Part shown: piece after piece, positions 24,311 to 34,362 of the stretch
Numbering within the stretch: the stretch's first letter is position 1
Layout of the letters: every line of letters starts with the position of its first letter
Source: Cyanophora paradoxa
Lineage: Eukaryota > Glaucocystophyceae > Cyanophorales > Cyanophoraceae
Assembly: GCA_004431415.1 (NCBI GenBank)
Contig: QPMI01000185.1
Location: 1-64,000, forward strand
Length of the DNA stretch: 64,000 bases
Reading direction: 5' to 3'
Made by a program: the position numbers and the translations under genes
The notes under the pieces: model-generated
What the model was told of the DNA's origin: nothing
The model's database searches: none
The model's input: only the letters and a program-made list of their open reading frames with translations

Positions 24311-25034
24311 CTAGGCCTGCCGCTGCCCCAGCTGCAGGTCCGTGGCTTGTCGCTGAGATATAGACGTGGATTTGATCATCATGGCATGAGAAGCTTCATA
24401 TTTGCTTTGTCTCCCACATGTTTGAGTGGCAATATTAATATTACCACATCGGGCACATGTACATCGCCGCGCGCGATCGCGCTCAAGAATGACACGTAGG
24501 GGACACGCTAGAACACGGCATAGCGGGGCGGGGCACATCGGGGCATGGCGGTGGGGCATGGTTGGTCACGTCGGGGCACGTTGGGGCACGGCGGCGGGTT
24601 ATGGTGGGGCACGTTGGGGCACGGTTGCAATTTTTTCTGAAATCTCGTTCCAACAAGCGATGCCCAGTGAGTGAGTGATATATGAGGCTTGTTTCAGCCT
24701 TTATATACAATGTACATGATGTTGTTCAGTGGTAATGGAGTCGCCCACCGAGGTCAGTTTTCATGATGACAGATCTAGATTTGGGTGACACTCAGTTGTC
24801 AAGTTTGACAGCTCGTCAGACATTTCGGCGGGCTCTTACGGGTTAGGTTACTTTGCAAGTCCCGAACTTTTTATATATCCTGAAAGCCCTTTTCATTGTC
24901 GTTCTTTTGATGTAATTTGATTAAATAGATCTAAATTCCATCAAGAGATATTCAGTTCGAAAAGAAACTAATGTGGATGGCACATGGTGCCCTGGTCTCG
25001 CTCTTGCCATCCCCCTAGGGCCCGGGAACCCCGG
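24311..25034. other. spacer with a GGGGCAC minisatellite and AT-richer sequence
   Basis: About 24520-24635 consists of short units around GGGGCAC(A/G)T repeated with variation. From 24640 to 25010 the sequence is AT-richer with no gene. It forms the middle of the spacer between the inverted arms. Confidence 0.5.
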
Positions 25035-25585
25035 CTCATCTTATAGATTATGAATCCATGTATAATACATGTTGTTTCCCAGTGCTCCGACGCAGGCGCG
25101 GGGCCCGCCCTGGGGAGAACGGGCGCGGTTCCGCGGGCCCATCCCCTCATGTGCCCCCCCCACTCCGTTGAGGCCGGCCTTGTGTCTCACGCGCGGCACT
25201 CCCAGCTCATCTTATACATTATGAATCCATGTATAATACATGTTGTTTCCCAGTGCTCCGACGCAGGCGCGGGGCCCGCCCTGGGGAGAACGGGCGCGGT
25301 TCCGCGGGCCCATCCCCTCATGTGCCCCCCCACTCCGTCGAGGCCGGCCTTGTGTCTCACGCGCGGCGCTCCCAGCTCATCTTATACATTGCGAATCCAT
25401 GTATAATACATGTTGTTTCCCAGTGCTCCGACGCAGGCGCGGGGCCCGCCCTGGGGAGAACGGGCGCGGTTCCGCGGGCCCATCCCCTCATGTGCCCCCC
25501 CCCACTCCGTCGAGGCCGGCCTTGTGTCTCACGCGCGGCGCTCCCAGCTCATCTTATACATTATGAATCCATGTATAATGCATGC
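25035..25585 (+). repeat. tandem satellite of about 171 bp, three copies plus a part
   Basis: Units start at CTCATCTTATA: 25035-25205, 25206-25375, 25376-25547, and a partial fourth to about 25585. Units are 170-172 bp long and nearly identical, differing by single bases and by the length of a C run. Each unit has an AT-rich head (with CATGTATAATACATG, itself a palindrome) and a GC-rich body. Confidence 0.92.
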
Positions 25586-26251
25586 TGTCGCGGCCTCGAT
25601 CGCCGGGCCGGCCCGGGCCCGCTTGGCGCAGCAGCCCGCCCTGGGGGTGGACGGGGCCGCGGCCGGGGGCCGCAGGGCACGCCACGGCCGGGCGCCCGGG
25701 AAGACAGGGGCCGGGGGGGCCGGGGGGCGTGCCGGGGCCCAGGGCGTACGCGTGCCGGGCGGCGGCGGGGGATGCATATGGGAAGGGCCGGCGCCCAGGG
25801 CGTGGCAGGCGGCGGCGGGGGGTGCATATGGATGGGGCCGGCGCTGCAGCTGCGGGCTGCATGCGCAGCGGTGGAGGGGGTGCAGGGGCTGGGGGACCAC
25901 GGGACGTGCGGGGCCCAGGGCGTGCCGGGCGGCGGCCCGCGGCAGGGGATGGGTGGGGCCCGGTCGGCGCTGCGGGCTGCACGCACAGCTGGTGGGTGCA
26001 GGGGCCGGGGGGCCGCGGGACATGCCGGGCCGGGGCCCAGGGCCGCGGGCGTGCCGGGCGGCGGCCCGCGGCAGGGGGTGGGTGGGGCCCGGCCGGCGCT
26101 GCCGCAGTGCGGGCTGCACGCACAGCTGGTGGGGTGCAGGGGCCGGGGGGCGCGCGGGGCGTGCCGGGGCCCAGGGCATGCCGGGGGCGGCGGGGGGTGT
26201 TCGGGGCCGGCGCTGCGGGCCTGGGCTGCATGCGCAGTTCATCATGCCAGG
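25586..26251 (-). repeat. GC-rich minisatellite, mirror of the one at 23330-24090
   Basis: G-rich units built of words like GGCGGCGGGG, GGGGCCGGCGCTGC and GGGCTGCA repeat about every 80-130 bp. They are the reverse complement of words in 23330-24090. Long open frames on both strands (for example 25229-26383) are composed only of Gly, Ala, Arg and Pro and show no domain, so no gene is called. Confidence 0.65.
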
Positions 26252-27925
26252 CCAGGCCTCGGCCTAGGGACGCGCGGATACGTATACGTGGCGCGCGCGT
26301 CGCCGGGCCGCGCGCGTGCGCGCGCGCGCGCCGCTGCGAGGCTCGCGCCAGCTAGCGAGCCTGCTGCGCTGTCCGGATCCTAGCTAGGTCTGTAGCTGCT
26401 TCGATCCGGGCTGCGAGCGCTCCCTGCAGCTGGGCTCGCGCACTGCGCCGAGCTCGAGGCTAGCGCTGCTGCAGCTAGCTAGCGGCTGCTAGCCTAGTAG
26501 CCCGCGCGGCTAGCTAGCGCTAGCCCTAGCTAGAGCGCTACTAGGCTAGCTAGCCGTGGCCCATGGCAGCTTGCGCCGGCACATCGAATCGATGTGCGCG
26601 CCCATTGGCCAGATCTCGTGTGACTCATGGGCCGCGGCACAGCCGGCACACCAGGACATTTTTTTTTTTTGCAAAAATGACGGTATATTGACGGCACTAC
26701 CACATCAATCTACCGGACCCTTCCGAAAGTAGACAAGTCGAATCTACCCAAAACCGAAGTTTACCAGTCTGCCTCACTAACAAGTAGAGAATAGCAAGAC
26801 AGCTGCCCATGGGCCCATCCTCATAAAAGGTCCTGAAAAAACAGACCTATGTACTGCGGGGAGCAAGGGTTCTCGTTTTCCGATAGCCTGCCCACGTACA
26901 CCTCAGTACATAATAGCCTATATTCCAGGATGCACGAGGCATATCCCTACGAGGAGTCACGAAAGCAGGAAAGGATCTGCGAAGGAACCCAACCTCAGAG
27001 ATAGACGACGAGAAAGAAAGAAACGTAGCGTCGCGCGCGTCGCCTACTCCTACTTCTATATCTAGGACGAGAGAAAGAGAAAGGGGGACGACTGCGGGTG
27101 GCGCGCGGCGCCCCCAACTCCGCCCACGGCGACCCGCGCGGGGCCGCCGCTGGAGCGGTTTGCCAGGGGCGAGCCGCCACCTCGCGCCGCGGTTCCTCCT
27201 CCTCGAGCTCCCGCCACCAGTGCGTGAGAACCAGTCCGCCGCCGCCAGACACCTGCCCCCGATCGCAGCGCGGCCGCGGCGAGGCTCCACCGTCGCCGAC
27301 CCGCCGGCGGGCGCCCCCGGGTGCCCGCAGGAGAGAGACGCGGGCCGCCGGAGGACGAGGACCCGAGAGCGGAGCAGAGAGGAGAGTCCCGGCGCCGGAG
27401 GAGACGCACAGGAGGACCCCCGCGCGGCGGAACCTCGGCGGCCGCCGGTCATTGAGAGGCCGGCGTCATCTGGCGGAAGGAATGGTCCTACTCGCTCCGC
27501 CTCTGCAGCCTTCTACTTTGCCGGGCGCTGTTGGATGGTGCGTCCGAAGAGCAACCTGCGCGCACGCGGGGGATCCGCCGCGCCCGGGGCGTCCTTACGC
27601 GCACGGCGTACGATCCAGGACGAGCCCAGATCGGCGCCGGACCCGCCAGGCGCGGCTGTCGATCCTTCCCGAGATTGCGCTAGCTGCCAGCGGGCGCGAT
27701 GATCCCGGGCTTGCCGGAACGCCAGCAGGCTGTAGAAGACGAAGCTGCTACGCACTGTCCCCCGCGGGGCGCACAAGGGCGCCGCCAGAGGCGGCCCTCG
27801 CAACCCCGTACCCCCCCGAGGGAAAAACAGCCGGCACACCAGGACACATGGATGATCAAAACAACACGAGGCCTGGTGTGGAAAAGTGATTTCCACACGG
27901 GTATCATTTCCACACGGAACACATG
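26252..27925 (-). repeat. right arm of the inverted duplication, interrupted by a retro-inserted segment
   Basis: It is the reverse complement of the left arm (22147-23020). It lacks the left arm's MITE but is split by a 1168-bp insertion (26659-27826). Outside the insertion the two arms look almost identical. Confidence 0.9.
26659..27826 (-). mobile_element. poly(A)-tailed retrotransposed insertion with 20-bp target duplication
   Basis: A perfect 20-bp direct repeat (26639-26658 and 27827-27846, ACAGCCGGCACACCAGGACA) flanks the insert. On the - strand the insert ends in 12 A (T run 26659-26670). Both are hallmarks of target-primed insertion by LINE machinery. The empty target site exists at 22235-22254 in the other arm. 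The insert has open frames on the - strand (27452-26847 and parts of 27826-27513), rich in Arg, Gly and Ser, that match no family I know. It may be a processed transcript, a 5'-truncated LINE or a SINE-like element. Confidence 0.85.
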
Positions 27926-28390
27926 TCCATTGTCCATGGCCACTAGGTACTGCCGGGCGGTACCGTGTAACACCAAATTAACAGCCCGGGGCCCGTTAAT
28001 GCAAGCGCTGCCAAAGTTACTAAGTTTAAGTAAGTTAGCAGCCAACTGGCATGCGCAACTGGCAAACAGCAATTTTGCAAGCCTTTCACTGAGTCACACC
28101 GTGTGACACTGTGACAGTTGCACTGCCGGCGTCTGCCGCATGCACTGCGGCACTGCGGCAGTGCGGGAGTCTGCGGCAATCATTGAATTGCAATTGAAGG
28201 CAACTTTTTTTGCAAGCTGCCAAAAAAAGATCTCGAGCTCAGCTCAGGCTGACGTCGACTCATGCCGCGAGTCCGACGGTCATGCGGATGCGGGTGAGAT
28301 CTTTTTTTGGTTAGCTTGCGGGCAACTAGTACTTGGCGAGTTGCCTGCAACTAGTACTTGGCGAGTTATTCCGAGCAGTCTTGGGAAGGG
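27926..28390. other. AT-richer repeat-rich intergenic DNA
   Basis: At 27961 a TACCGTGTAACAC word matches the terminal repeat of the DNA transposon at 29204-30426, so this may be an old or outer end of a related element. Short tandem words (GCGGCACT near 28140 and ACTAGTACTTGGCGAGTT twice at about 28325-28370) follow. No gene. Confidence 0.45.
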
Positions 28391-28677
28391 TTTCTAGAAA
28401 CAATAAAGAATTCGGAATCTTACTAGGAATATTCCAGGAATTATTCCTGGAATGGGCAGTTTTTCGGTTAATTCGGAATAACATTAATTCGCTTGCGATT
28501 TGCGATGCGGGCGCGCTCTGCTGGACGCTGTGTGCTGCGTTCTGGCGAAAATCCCGCGTACGAACAAGTACCCCCCCTTATTCGGAACAATTCCTGAAAG
28601 ATCGGCGTTTCCAGCACCATTCCAGGAATCATTCTAGGAATTATTCCTGGAATAGAATTAAAAAATGTTTCTAGAAA
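28391..28677. mobile_element. foldback/MITE-like element
   Basis: The ends TTTCTAGAAACA (28391-28402) and TGTTTCTAGAAA (28666-28677) are perfect inverted repeats of 12 bp. Inside, mirror copies of ATTCCAGGAAT and AATTATTCCTGGAAT extend the fold. No coding capacity and no clear target duplication were found, so the limits are tentative. Confidence 0.5.
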
Positions 28678-29203
28678 GAATGCCATCACTGATTGCAGGC
28701 CTAGGCAATTTCAACTTTGCAGCCAACTGCATGGCAAGCTTGCCGAACTTGCAGTTGCAAGCTTGCAGCCAACTTAAGCTTGCAGGCTGGTGAAGTTGCA
28801 CTGCGGCACTGCGGCAGGCTTGCCGCTTGCATCCTGAGGCGCGCGCTCAGATCGATTCGATGGTAACGGTATTGCGGTACTATTGCCAAGTTAAAAAAAA
28901 ACGTTGGCGCGGGCCGCGCCGCCCGCGCGGCAATCGCAATCGCAATCGCAGTCTAGTCGCAAAAGACTCGCAATCATTGAATCAAGGCCGATCGCAAATT
29001 GATTCGCAATTCATCTAGATCTAGCTCTAGATCTCGGCGATCGCAATCCCTGAGCCTCGGAGTCGCGCCGGCCCGGGCGCCGGCCCCGCGCGCTCAGATC
29101 GATTCGCCAGCGCGAATCGCGATTCGCGATCGGGATTCGGGATCCCGCCCCGCCCCGTCCCGCGGCCGTTACAGTTTTTACAGTTACGTATACCGTAGCC
29201 TAG
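28678..29203. other. intergenic simple sequence
   Basis: It contains CTTGCAG- and GCCAACTT-type repeated words (28700-28810), a CGCAAT repeat at about 28930-28950, and GATCGATT or AGATCT palindromes. No gene is supported. Confidence 0.4.
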
Positions 29204-30426
29204 TACCGTGTAACACTTAAGTAATGCGCGCACTTAAGTAATGCGGTCCCAAATTAACGCGTTTTCCGCTGGCAAAACGCATTAAATTTGAAACCGCATT
29301 AATATCGAAACGCTAAGAAACTGCTGTATGTACTACTACTACGGTACCCCCTTCCAGCAGCCAAAATTAAAGGCTTCAAAACGCATTAATTCGGTACCGC
29401 ATTAATAGCCATAATATTTTTTTTTTGAGAGACTACGGTGGGGCGAACCCCCCGTAGGTAGTGATATTAAAGACAACAAAGCAATCACAAATCAAAGATA
29501 CAGTAAACTAGCACAAAATATATACAGAATCAAGAGGGATCACGAGAAGGGACACGATCAGAAGAACGCAAAAGATAAGGAGAACGAGCACGAGGAGAAG
29601 GAGTAGAAGAGCTCAAGGGCGTCGATGCAGAAGTACTAGTCACACTAGAACGACGAGGAGCACGGGGACGCAGCAAATAAGGAGAACGAGCACGAGGAAC
29701 TACAGTCGAAGACGAAGATCTAGACGAAGACGACAAGACAGAGCTAACAGCAGAACTAGAAGACGTAGTCGCAGGAGGCAAAGGCGGTAGAACAGTAGGA
29801 GAGGCGAAACGTAGGACACCACTAGAGGGAAAGTCGAAGCTGGCGGAGTGTCTAAACGGAATCGAGATTGTAGAGTTGGTAAAACAATGGACGGCTGAAG
29901 ACTAATCTGAGGAACTGGGGACGACACGAGGAAAGGGGCAGAGCTCGGGTGCAGACTCGGAATCGGCAGTATAAGAGGAGGGGCGAAACGCAAGCCAGTA
30001 GTGACAGGGAAGGCAGACGATGGGGCTGAACCAGGCGGGAGAGGCAAATATAGCGAAGTAGAAGAGAGAGAAGGGTACACACGAGGAACGTCACCATACA
30101 CAAAATACTCGCTGCCAAAAACTATACGGTCTGACGGTCGCTGAAGATAAAGAGGCGGAACTGCCTGAGGGCTAACAGTGAGAGATGGAGGAGGAAGAGG
30201 CAGAGCTAACGACAAAGGGAACGGAATCAAAGGTACAGGGAAGGCATGGAATACACGAGGAACTGGAAGGTGGAGGGGGCCAGTGCTCCTAACTAACATC
30301 GATGAAGCATCTGATGGAGGTGACGGCAAAACAACTGAGGGTAAACTAAGTTGAGGTGAAGCGAAGATTGATACAAGGTCCAAAAACGCATTAATTACTG
30401 GCGCATTAATTAAGTGTTACACGGTA
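29204..30426. mobile_element. TIR DNA transposon carrying a nested poly(A) insertion
   Basis: The left end TACCGTGTAACACTTAAG and the right end (reverse complement, ending GTGTTACACGGTA at 30426) match with one difference over about 24 bp. Subterminal copies of CGCATTAAT or ATTAATGCG recur several times at both ends, as expected for transposase binding sites. The interior from 29417 is a different sequence that starts with T10 and a hairpin, so the element appears to be a short non-autonomous one that received a second insertion. Superfamily cannot be named; the target duplication is unclear. Confidence 0.75.
29417..30383 (-). mobile_element. nested retro-insert with hairpin and poly(A), containing a Ser/Pro/Leu-rich open frame
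   Basis: Read on the - strand, the segment ends in a perfect-stem hairpin (CTACGG...CCGTAG with a GGGG/CCCC continuation, 29433-29457) followed by a CTCTC and A10 tail (29417-29426). This resembles the 3' end of some non-LTR elements. Upstream, a frame of 227 codons (30383-29700) and an overlapping one (29781-29530) encode Ser/Pro/Leu/Arg-rich protein with a repeated RARSPYLLR motif. No RT or endonuclease domain was seen. It could be a truncated ORF1 or a non-coding remnant. Confidence 0.5.
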
Positions 30427-31208
30427 GTACTACGGACTACGTATACCGCGATCGCGACTGCAAGCCAGTGCAAGGCCCAATTCAATGATTGCAATTTGCA
30501 AGTCTACTTGTACGGTACGGGCCGTACGGCCGCGCCGCGGCGGAGTACTACCGTAGTACTACTAGTACTGTAGTCGTACGGACAGCTGCACTGCAGCTGG
30601 CGGCAGGCGCCGGCAGCCTGGCAGACTCTGAGACTGCAGTCTACGCCGACTCTACGGTACTACGTTTCCGAAGTTCGCAATTCATGATTGCAAGTTCGCG
30701 CATGCATATGCGCGCATCGATCAGCTGCAGTGCAGCCACGATCAGCACCGGTACGTATACGTACTATAGCTAGTGCACGATCGCAATCGATATCGGCGGC
30801 GGCAGCTCGCTGCACTGCCACTGGGCCAGGCTGCACGGCACCGTATACATTTCGAGCAACCGTCGCCACCGACACGCGTACGTACGCGTGCACAGCCTGG
30901 CAGCCCCGGCGCCGGCGGCTCCGTATACATTTCAAAGTTTCGAGCTCACGATCGGTGCGCGAGTTGATCATCGGATATCGATGTGCCGCAGTGCATGCAT
31001 ATGCTCATGACACCAATACCGCAATCATGATCATTGATCATGAATCGTCCTTAAGCTTAGGCCTGATATGTATCGATCATTAGCTCAACTTGTAAGCTCC
31101 GGCTTACATACATATGCGCGCGCAGCTCCGGTCCAGATCTAATTATAACCTAGTAGACCGTACGCGTCGGACGTCGGCTCCGGCACAATCGCGATCGTGC
31201 GCGTGCAT
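30427..31208. other. palindrome-rich intergenic DNA
   Basis: Dense six-base palindromes (CGTACG, GATATC, GCATGC, TGATCA) and GTAC repeats fill the region. CGTATACATTTC occurs twice (about 30842 and 30922). No gene is supported; the end should hold the promoter of the gene at 31209. Confidence 0.4.
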
Positions 31209-33040
31209 ATGACGCGTACGATGGCAATCGCGAGCATGTCAAGCTCCGGGGGATCCATCTCCAAGGGCGACAAACTGCTCCAGATTACTGTCTCGGTCAT
31301 CACTGTCGCAGTGCTTCTGCTGGCCCGATCCGGCACCGCCGAGGCAGTGTGCAGGCTCGCCACCGGATGCGAAGACTGTACAAACAGCTTCGACGACGAT
31401 GGTGCGCACATATATGCATGCATATGCGCGCCCAATCGCGCCGGCGCCCCGCCGCAGCGCTAGCGAGATGCGAATGCATATATATGCTAATCTTACGCCA
31501 AATCCGAAAGAATGCGTGTACTGCAAGTCCAAATTCGACTCGGCCAAGTTCTTTTGCTTTGATTTAAACGACGCCGACGACGAAGAAGATTTCGAAAACT
31601 ATTGCTCCACCAAGAAATCGGACGTTGTCGTCTTACCATCCAATTGCCCCAAATCGGGGGGCTCGGGCTCGAGCTCTTCGGGCTCGAATTCGGATTCGGG
31701 ATCGATATCGATATCAGATTCACCGAAATCGAGTTTTTGGTCCTCCGTCAACACCGCATGGGTTACTGTGCTTGTGATTGCTGTCGTATTCCTCCTCTGT
31801 TTTTGTCGGTGCGCAATTTTGATTGTATTATAACTTCAACTATATCTGAATCCGTGCACGATCGCGATCACATGTATTCCCGTGCGCAGTCAATCAAGAC
31901 AGGGGGCGAGGGAGTACGCCGCAAAGGCGGCAGCCGCTCGTGAGCGGATCGCGGCCGCAAAGAGAAAACTGCAGGAAGCGGCTCCCGCCCCCGCAGTTGG
32001 TCCCGGGCCCGCTCTTGCACCGGTCGCGGCTCCCGCGACGTTGGCTCGAGACGGCTTCTCGTACTGCTCGGCTCCCAGCAGCGCGCTCTTCATGATATCC
32101 CATCAATGGACAGAGGTGATATATATGCTTGCGTTCGCACATATATATATATATAGATATCATAGTGTGCCTGGCCATGGGCCTGTGCATGACCCCCAAT
32201 TTTGAGCACGATCTTATTATCTAGATCTGCAGCTGGACCTTTAGGTTAATTTAGCTTGAAAATAATTATATATAAGTTCTGTCTGACATCGTTCGAATTC
32301 CAGAGCCTCGACTCGGACTACTCGCGCAACGTACACAAAATGAAGCCCTTCTTCGAGAGCGTCTTGGGCACGGCCTGCGCCGTCGCGCAGGATGCCGGCG
32401 TTTCCGGGGAAGGCCCCTGGGCCGACTTCTGCTGCATGGACCAGACCGCCTCCGACGAGGTCAAGATGAAGCAGGTCATCGAGTCGTGGGACGGGTGAGT
32501 GTTGAGGCGCGGACCGGGGTGGGACATTGATCACGAGTCGTACGCGTGGGTCAACATTAAATTATTTTTGATATCGCAGGCGCCGTCCTATCATAGTATG
32601 GCTAGGCCTCGCGATCGGCGATCGCGAAATCAGCTATCTTGCTATAGCTAAGTTATAAACTTGAAAATTAAAAATTGACATCCGATGTCGATCGCAGGTA
32701 TGCCGACAAACTGACGCTGCTCCTGTATATGTGTGGCCCGGAGACGGCTCAAAAACTTCACAATTACTTGTACGGTAACGGCATGACCCAAGTCAAGATG
32801 AGACTCGCCGCCGCGAGGCAGCAGAAGAAAGAGTCCAACAAACTCGACTGGAATATCATGAACACGAGCACCTTCCGAGGCGAAGACCACCTGGCCAGGG
32901 ACAGATTCAAGAAGGCAGCGATCAGGGAGTTCCTGTTCGACTTGGTTCCAAAGCGCATTTGGATCGTCGCGGAGCTTTCGCTGATGTACCACAACGACAA
33001 GCTCCTCCAGAATCTCGGCGCGCTTCTAGGATATGTTTAG
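31209..33040 (+). CDS. Cys-rich membrane protein with PSI-like head, TM segment and long C-terminal region
   Basis: From the ATG at 31209 the exons join in phase: to about 31409, 31510-31809, 31892-32116, 32302-32497 and 32699-33040. The N-terminus has a hydrophobic segment (LLQITVSVITVAVLLLA) that fits a signal peptide, then a Cys cluster (CRLATGCEDC, ECVYCKS, FCFDL, YCST) like a PSI fold. A Ser/Gly/Asp-rich stalk and a second hydrophobic segment (TAWVTVLVIAVVFLLCFC) with basic residues after it follow. The remaining part includes an Ala/Lys/Arg helix and an unrecognised region of about 180 residues with FCCMDQ. A surface receptor or adhesion role is an inference. The last two exons could belong to a separate gene. 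Confidence 0.55.
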
Positions 33041-33213
33041 TTTGCGTGGCCCCGCTTTTCTGCTGCTGACCAACCTAATAACGAATTCGCAGCATTCACA
33101 ATCGCCGTGGTACGCAGGCACTATAAGTGGGTGCGTTAATGCTGTTCTAAATCCTGGAGTAGAGTAGAAAGTCGTATTATATTAGCTATATAAAATTAAA
33201 TCTAGAGACGCAT

Positions 33214-34362
33214 ATGGAGGAGTGCGGGGATCCAAATTCGAAACCGAAAACGCTGGCGCCTCCGGTCCCCCGCTCGTCACGGCGTGATCGCCTACCGCAT
33301 CCCTTTAGCTTGCGGCGTGCGCCGCCCTGCCGCTGCCCTTCCATGGCCACAATAAATCACCGCCGCCTATATCTAGGTCTAGATAGGCTAGGATATAGGC
33401 TAGACCTAGACACACACCACAATCCGAAGGAAGGAGAAGGGGGCGCTCTGATTTTCGATCTTACGCCGCCAATGATCACTTCTCGCAATATTAATCGTTT
33501 GCGATCAGAACGAGACGGTTGGTGAAGTCGGTCAAGAATTCGCCGCGTTCTTCCAGGAATGCGCCGGTACCGTCTCGCTCGATTTTCCGCTGGGGAATGA
33601 GAAGAAGGGCTTCGATGGCTTCCGGCACGGCTCCCCTCAAAAGCCTTTCATGGGACGGATCGCATCCACGGGGAAAAAGATCATGTTCATGGGAGGGTTT
33701 TGCGCTCCGGGTTTCTTCAGACCCAAAGGCGTCGATACGTACGAGCCCCTTAACGAATTCGACTGCAAACTCGAGATTGATCGGTGAGCGTGCTTCCCAA
33801 GTTCCGGAACTTAATACGAATTTTTAGCTCTGGAGTGGCCTTGTACATGTCCTGCGTCCTCGAATATTTATAATCGATATCACAGATTCCGTATTGTCCA
33901 TTTGGCGAAAACTGGCCAATGGATTTCATCCGTGGAGATCGCAAAGGAAGAGGCACACAAGCAGAAAGCCCCCTACACGGAAGAATTAGTTCTGTGAGCT
34001 GCATGCGTCTTGATATCGCTATTAGTGTCTTCACTGCCTTTTTCGGGGCTCACTGCATGCGCAGGGCTCGTTCAGACAAATACAGGACTTTTTGGGCTTA
34101 TTATTGGACACATATTACAATGTTTCTTTACCTGGGTCCTCTGATTATTTTAATGGTCTGTGGGATGCTGATAATTCTTGTAATCCTACTTCCTTTAGCG
34201 TGTTGCGAGAAGTGTTGCCAGCAGAATAATCAGAGTAGTGACGGCACTCAAAGCGGCACACCTTCTGATTTCAACTCCAACTTGGCCAAGTTCCGTCTTA
34301 AAGAGAAGCCTGCAGCGAGCGCTTTTAGCAGCACAGTTAACATCAAAATTGATGACAGTTAA
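33214..34362 (+). CDS. membrane protein with C-terminal TM segment and Cys-rich tail, unrecognised
   Basis: Exons about 33525-33784, 33886-33992 and 34061-34362 join in phase through GT-AG introns. The first part (EFAAFFQECAGTVSLDF, MGGFCAPGFFRPKG) is soluble and unrecognised. The last exon gives a long hydrophobic stretch (MFLYLGPLIILMVCGMLI, then ILVILLPLACC), then CCEKCCQQNN, whose clustered Cys could be palmitoylated, and a polar Ser/Lys tail ending at 34362. The start is uncertain: an ATG at 33214 or an exon further upstream. It lies 174 bp after the preceding gene in the same orientation. Both have TM segments and Cys clusters, so one split gene is possible. Confidence 0.5.

Noticed and set aside
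25035-25585. CRISPR-like array.
   Set aside because: Units are contiguous, about 171 bp, and have no unique spacers between short repeats; the genome is eukaryotic.
25229-26383. Open frame of 384 codons across the satellite and minisatellite.
   Set aside because: It is open only because of GC-rich repeats, consists of Gly/Ala/Arg/Pro, and other frames and the other strand are equally open. It starts inside satellite units.
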